Shown in pieces: positions 60,607 to 64,000 of a stretch of 64,000 nt of DNA. The number at the start of each line of letters is the position of its first letter. Positions within the stretch are counted from its first letter, which is position 1. Position numbers and translations under genes: made by a program. Source of the DNA: Streptomyces sp. Y2F8-2 (GTDB lineage: Bacteria > Actinomycetota > Actinomycetes > Streptomycetales > Streptomycetaceae); assembly GCF_014905555.1 (NCBI RefSeq), contig NZ_BNGS01000015.1:87558-151557 (forward strand), read 5' to 3'. The notes below the pieces were generated by a model. That model saw only the letters and a program-made list of their open reading frames with translations, had not been told where the DNA came from and searched no databases.

Positions 60607-60780
60607 CGGCCTCCCGTCCGGTCTGTGCCACAGCTGCCGCAAGCGCAGCCGGCGGCGGCCTTCGCCTAGGCCGGGCTGTGGGCCGGGTCGACGGCTTCCT
60701 CGTCCGGGGTGCAGCAGGCGGTGGTACCGCAGCAGGCCTCCGATGCGCTGTCGGCGCTCTTGTCTCCGCGGTGGTGAGGG
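60603..60780 (-). pseudogene. Cys-rich frame interrupted by an in-frame TAG
   Basis: One minus-strand frame reads SADSASEACCGTTACCTPDE then EAVDPAHSPA, a TAG stop at 60666-60668, and continues as AKAAAGCACGSCGTDRTGGR to a TGA that overlaps the next gene's GTG. The same style of Cys pairs lies on both sides of the TAG, so a sense codon (for example CAG) was probably lost. No start codon is evident upstream. Metal binding by CC and CxCxxC-like motifs is inference. Confidence 0.4.
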
Positions 60781-60846
60781 TCCGCCCGCGATGGCGGCTG
60801 TGAAAATCGCTGTCCGATTGTCGGAACGCAGTGATAGAGATTCAGG

Positions 60847-61650
60847 GTGACAACGACACTCGAGTTCCCCGTTCTGCTGCGACTGATCGACGAACGGTCG
60901 ACTGCCTTCCGCGCCGCGGTCGCCTCCGCGCCCAGCCTCGATGGTCAGGTGCCGACCTGCCCCGAGTGGACGCTGTTCGATCTGGCGCAGCACATCGGCG
61001 AGGGGCGCCGCGACTGGGCCGCCACCGTCGCCGCCGGGCCTGCTCCGGCCAAGTCCGCAGCGGAGGGCGCCCCGGCTGCGCCTCGGGAGCGCGAGGCCCT
61101 ACTGGCCTGGTTGGCGGAGTCCACGGAGCAACTGCTGGAGGCATTGCGGAAGGCCGGCCCGGATCGCGGTTGCTGGACGTGGTGGGAGCCGTTGCAGTCG
61201 CCGCAGACCTCCGGTGCCGTAGCTCGGCACCAGCTCCAGCAGATGGCGGTGCACACGTACGACGCCCAGATCACCGTTGGTGCCCCGCAGCCACTGCCGG
61301 ACGAGGTGGCGCTCGACGGCGTCGACGAGTTCCTGTCCACCTGCGTCGCAACGACAAGTGCCTGGCCGCACAAGCCCGCTGCCGTCGACTTCCACGCCTC
61401 CGAGGGCCGCTCCTGGCGCCTCTCGCTCTCCGCCGACGGCGCACGCAGCGCCCGCCTCCCCGGGCCCGGCACCATGCCGGCCACCGCTGCCGGCCAGGAC
61501 CCGGACCCGGCCGCCGCCTTCTTCTCCGCTCGGGGCACGGCCAGTGAGCTGGTCCTCAGCCTGTACGACCGTATCCCGGTCAACTCCCTGGAGACCGACG
61601 GCGACCGACGTGTCTTCGAGCAGCTCAGCGCCTGGGACCCGGATGAGTAG
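60847..61650 (+). CDS. Maleylpyruvate isomerase-family mycothiol-dependent enzyme
   Basis: A 267-residue protein with an N-terminal DinB-like MDMPI domain (PTCPEWTLFDLAQHIGEGRR, with the metal-ligand His) and a later HQLQQMAVHTYDAQITVGAP containing the second His pair and Asp. A C-terminal domain follows at about residue 180. Members use mycothiol, the actinobacterial thiol, for isomerase or transferase reactions; many annotated as maleylpyruvate isomerase have unknown substrates. It starts with GTG at 60847 with a weak ribosome site. Confidence 0.8.
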   Translation: MTTTLEFPVLLRLIDERSTAFRAAVASAPSLDGQVPTCPEWTLFDLAQHIGEGRRDWAATVAAGPAPAKSAAEGAPAAPREREALLAWLAESTEQLLEALRKAGPDRGCWTWWEPLQSPQTSGAVARHQLQQMAVHTYDAQITVGAPQPLPDEVALDGVDEFLSTCVATTSAWPHKPAAVDFHASEGRSWRLSLSADGARSARLPGPGTMPATAAGQDPDPAAAFFSARGTASELVLSLYDRIPVNSLETDGDRRVFEQLSAWDPDE

Positions 61651-61702
61651 GACGTGACGATGCGTCATCTCCTACGCCCCGGGGCATGCCTCCCGCCAAC
61701 GG

Positions 61703-62790
61703 CTACATGGTCCACGGTTCGGGCAGGTGCTCGTCGCGGGGCTCGGTAGCGGGGAGCAGTTCCACCACGGCGTAGCCGAGGCGCGGCCGGATCCACTCGC
61801 CGTCACGTTCTGTGCCGAGCACACCGCCGAGGAAGGCCATGTCGAGTGTGCCGGTGGGCGTCTCCCAGTGGAACGGGACGCGGGAGATGTGCGAAGGGAA
61901 GTCCTCCTCGCCGGTGGTTCCCGGGCCGAACGACTGCTTGGGAGACGGTCCGTCGTCGGTGTATCGGTGGGCGAAGAAAGCGGTGATCCAGCCAGTGACC
62001 CTGTCGCCGCCGGACGCCGACTCCCACTTGTAGAGCGAACGCCAGAACTCCTGGTCGATACCCCACCCCGAGGCCGTCGCGCTGATGGAGTCCAGCACCG
62101 GGTGCAAGGCGGCGAACCACGGCCGCAGGCCCTCGAACCATCCCTCCAGCTCCCGCACCCGGGCGGCCAGCAGGCGCCAGTCTCGGTCCGTGCCCTCCAG
62201 TCGGATCCGGGGAATGCCGCAGAGCGAGGTCCACCGGAAGCGGTAGTACGGGCTGACCATGTCCATCAGCGCCACGAGCGCGGCCGTGGCGTCGGTGGGG
62301 GTGGTGGTCGAGAAGGCGGGCTGGAAGAGGTCGGCTACATCGTCGCCGATGCTGGCACGCAGGGGCTGTTGGACCAAGTTGATCGAGCGCCCCCAATCCA
62401 GCGGGGCCAGGTCGTCGCGGACGGCGATGGTCTGCTGGTGTCCCGGCGTTTCGGTGAAGAGTCCCGCGTATGGGCCGGAGTTCAGGCGGACGTGGACGGC
62501 TACCTCGTGCACGACGGCGTACCAGAGCAGGTCGGGTGAGAGGCTCAGTGGCAGGTGAGCCGTGAAGCACAGGTGAACGGCGCGCAGCAGGAGGCTGGAG
62601 GTGGGCTCAGCGATCTCTGGAGTGTCGGTGGACCAGCCGACGAGGCGATCGGTGCTGCGGTGGTGGAAGCGCGCCTGGTCGCGGAGCACAGCCCGCAGGA
62701 AGCGCTCGTTGCCGAGTTCGGTGAGCTCGGAAGCGAGCCAAGCAGCCTCGGGGTGTTCAGCGAGCGGCAGGTCTATCTCGAAAGCCATCC
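61703..62790 (-). CDS. DUF4419 domain-like protein
   Basis: A 362-residue protein from ATG at 62790 behind CGGGGGA. It contains LLRAVHLCFTAHLPLSLSPD and HEVAVHVRLNS early, and GGDRVTGWITAFFAHRYTDD late, with the G-x-x-x-x-x-x-G-W-I-x-A-F-F pattern of DUF4419 proteins. Function is unknown. It stands alone. Confidence 0.65.
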
Positions 62791-63123
62791 GTATCCCCCG
62801 GAAACCGTGACCTGCCCCTGATCGTAAAGGACCGATGAGACCCTCGGTTCTGTCCACCGCTGTGACAAGGTCGGAACTCTGGATCATCGGAACTCTGGAT
62901 CAGACGATTTCACGATGCCCCTGGAATGCGGCGCCCCATCATGCAGTAGATCGGGCAGCCGGTGGCAGCAGGGGGGAGTGGTCGAAGTGTACGGTGGGCT
63001 CCGTCCGGTGGTATCGCGGTGACGTTGTGCGGTGGCGCGTTGGCGCTGTATGAGTACAGAAGCCGCAGGTTGCGGGACCTGTCAGGAGCGCCGGCGTTCT
63101 GGGGCTTGTGTCGAAAGTGCTGG
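62791..63123. other. Spacer with tandem repeat, no gene seen
   Basis: Apart from the 16-bp tandem duplication at 62871-62902 I see only chance frames. It separates DUF4419 from the IS5 remnant. Confidence 0.35.
62871..62902. repeat. Perfect 16-bp tandem duplication
   Basis: TCGGAACTCTGGATCA is repeated exactly at 62871-62886 and 62887-62902, about 80-110 bases upstream of the DUF4419 start. It may be a recent slippage duplication or a regulator site pair. Confidence 0.8.
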
Positions 63124-63330
63124 TCACAGCCACTCATTGACGGCCGCGGCTAGGACGGTCGCCTCGTATCGCGTTGCGAGCTTGTCGTATCGCGTGGCCA
63201 TGGCGCGGTGCCTCTTGAGGCGGTTGATGCCGCACTCAATCGCGTGCCGCGCCTTGTAGTCCTCCGAGTCGAACTTCAGTGGCCGACCGCCCCGGGAGCC
63301 CCGGTTCTTGCGGTTGCGGGCCTGGTCGGT
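63124..63330 (-). mobile_element. IS5-family transposase C-terminal remnant
   Basis: The minus strand encodes RGGRPLKFDSEDYKARHAIE then CGINRLKRHRAMATRYDKLA and TVLAAAVNEWL with a stop at 63124, the typical end of IS5-type transposases. The upstream two thirds are missing and an unrelated plus-strand coding remnant begins at once. Confidence 0.8.
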
Positions 63331-63335
63331 CTACT

Positions 63336-63759
63336 ACTACGTCAAGCTGATGCTCTGTCAGAACGACCATGCCCCGCATGAACTGCTCGTGGAAATGTTC
63401 GCCGACTGGAACGGGCTGAGCTGGGGCATGCTGGCGTACCGCCGCAACTTCGCGCGCCCCGGCCTGGCCCGCTTCGCGGACAGCCCGAACCACCGCTGCG
63501 GTATGCGGCCCTCTTCGACCCACGGGCCGAGCCGGAACTCGTTGAACGGCTCTCCTACGACGCGGAGGACATGGTGTGCCGCCACGCGGCGGCCGATCCG
63601 CGCCTGCCCCTGCCAAGGCTCGTCGGCGCGAGTCCACCGAGCGTCGAGTACCGGCTGACCGAGGAGGGGCGGAGTTTGGTGCCCGTACTGGAGGCGCTGT
63701 ATGCCTGGGGTGAGCAACGCGCGGCACGCACCGGTGTACGGATCGCGCCCCCGGAATGA
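63336..63759 (+). pseudogene. Chimeric remnant: unknown protein fused to HxlR regulator tail
   Basis: A first frame reads YYVKLMLCQNDHAPHELLVE and NGLSWGMLAYRRNF; after a frameshift near 63495 the sense continues as RYAALFDPRAEPELVERLSY. These look like one protein I cannot name. At about 63630 it joins PPSVEYRLTEEGRSLVPVLE, the unmistakable end of HxlR helix-turn-helix regulators, to a stop at 63759. There is no start codon. It is a deletion fusion next to an IS scar. Confidence 0.6.
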
Positions 63760-63784
63760 ACGCATCCGCTGGTAGCACTTGATC

Positions 63785-64000
63785 TGGCCGGTCCGGACTT
63801 GGCTGGGGGGTGTCGTTTGAGGTTGTTCCGGGTTTCGTGTGGAGGACTTCGCGGGCCTGGTCCGCTGCGCGGGCGAGGCTCTCGGAGACGTAGTCGAGGA
63901 AGCGGGCGGTGTTCTCGAGGCGGGCGCCGGCCGGGGTGCCGGGGCCGAGGATGCCGACGCCCTGCCGTGCGGTCTCGGCGACCTGGGCGGTGGCCCGGGC
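63785..64000 (-). CDS. Partial gene entering from the right edge
   Basis: The minus frame is open at the window edge and reads ARATAQVAETARQGVGILGP then GTPAGARLENTARFLDYVSE and SLARAADQAREVL, a coherent helical C-terminal region I cannot assign. The frame has no stop until far inside the neighbouring remnant, and the sequence turns to Arg/Pro noise near 63760, so its native 3' end seems to have been lost. Confidence 0.4.

Overview
The window is high-GC DNA (roughly 70%) with frequent GTG starts, overlapping ATGA/GTGA gene junctions, Tat-type and long Ala-rich signal peptides, a mycothiol-type DinB enzyme and ricin-lectin tailed secreted hydrolases. This fits a Streptomyces or close relative. 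The many broken genes and transposase scraps suggest an accessory, recombination-prone part of the chromosome, perhaps an arm. No tRNA, rRNA or CRISPR array was found.

Layout. 1-3.3 kb: end of a YraQ-type permease; a divergent TetR / Tet(X)-like monooxygenase pair around a perfect operator; a DUF2975-XRE pair behind three tandem 16-bp repeats. 3.3-4.4 kb: remnants of an ArsR regulator and a CapA-like protein. 4.4-6.8 kb: GntR(YtrA)-ABC ATPase-permease operon. 6.9-9.7 kb: methyltransferase, acyltransferase and polysaccharide deacetylase, probably cell-surface chemistry. 9.7-11.5 kb: DUF4287, RibD/DHFR-like and nucleotidyltransferase genes.

11.9-28.1 kb is the centrepiece: an approximately 3,695-residue RHS/YD-repeat polymorphic toxin with three LamG-like modules, an RHS core, a very basic His/Lys/Ala helix, a HINT domain and a lower-GC tip resembling NucA/NucB DNase. 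It is followed by a SUKH-type immunity gene, an Imm1-like gene, and a trail of orphan pieces: a stand-alone HINT tail fused to an immunity-like reading frame, a deleted IS5 transposase, a TPR gene, and a toxin tail that overlaps the start of an acidic putative immunity gene.

28-47 kb: MFS exporter with divergent ArsR; a LamG plus cysteine-peptidase-like secreted protein; aldo/keto reductase; threonine aldolase; a broken SpoIIE-type phosphatase; a secreted trypsin-like protease; a truncated M20 peptidase abutting an IS scar; a frameshifted FG-GAP secreted protein; ThuA-ricin and SGNH-ricin secreted proteins; an APH-type kinase; a WGR protein.

47.9-64 kb: TetR/flavin monooxygenase pair with two matching operators; an orphan molybdo-hydroxylase FAD subunit; a GH32 fructan hydrolase beside a LacI stub fused by deletion to the C-terminal half of a GH13 glucosidase; an ABC transporter pair; an ABA4-like/membrane-protein pair divergent from MerR; MarR/SgcJ-like pair; a small coupled gene after a Cys-rich frame broken by TAG; a mycothiol-type enzyme; DUF4419; and terminal IS5, HxlR and unknown fragments.

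The regulator/target pairs are mostly divergent, with short palindromes in the shared gaps. The dominant evolutionary signal is deletion: at least eight transposase fragments lie next to genes that stop or fuse abruptly.
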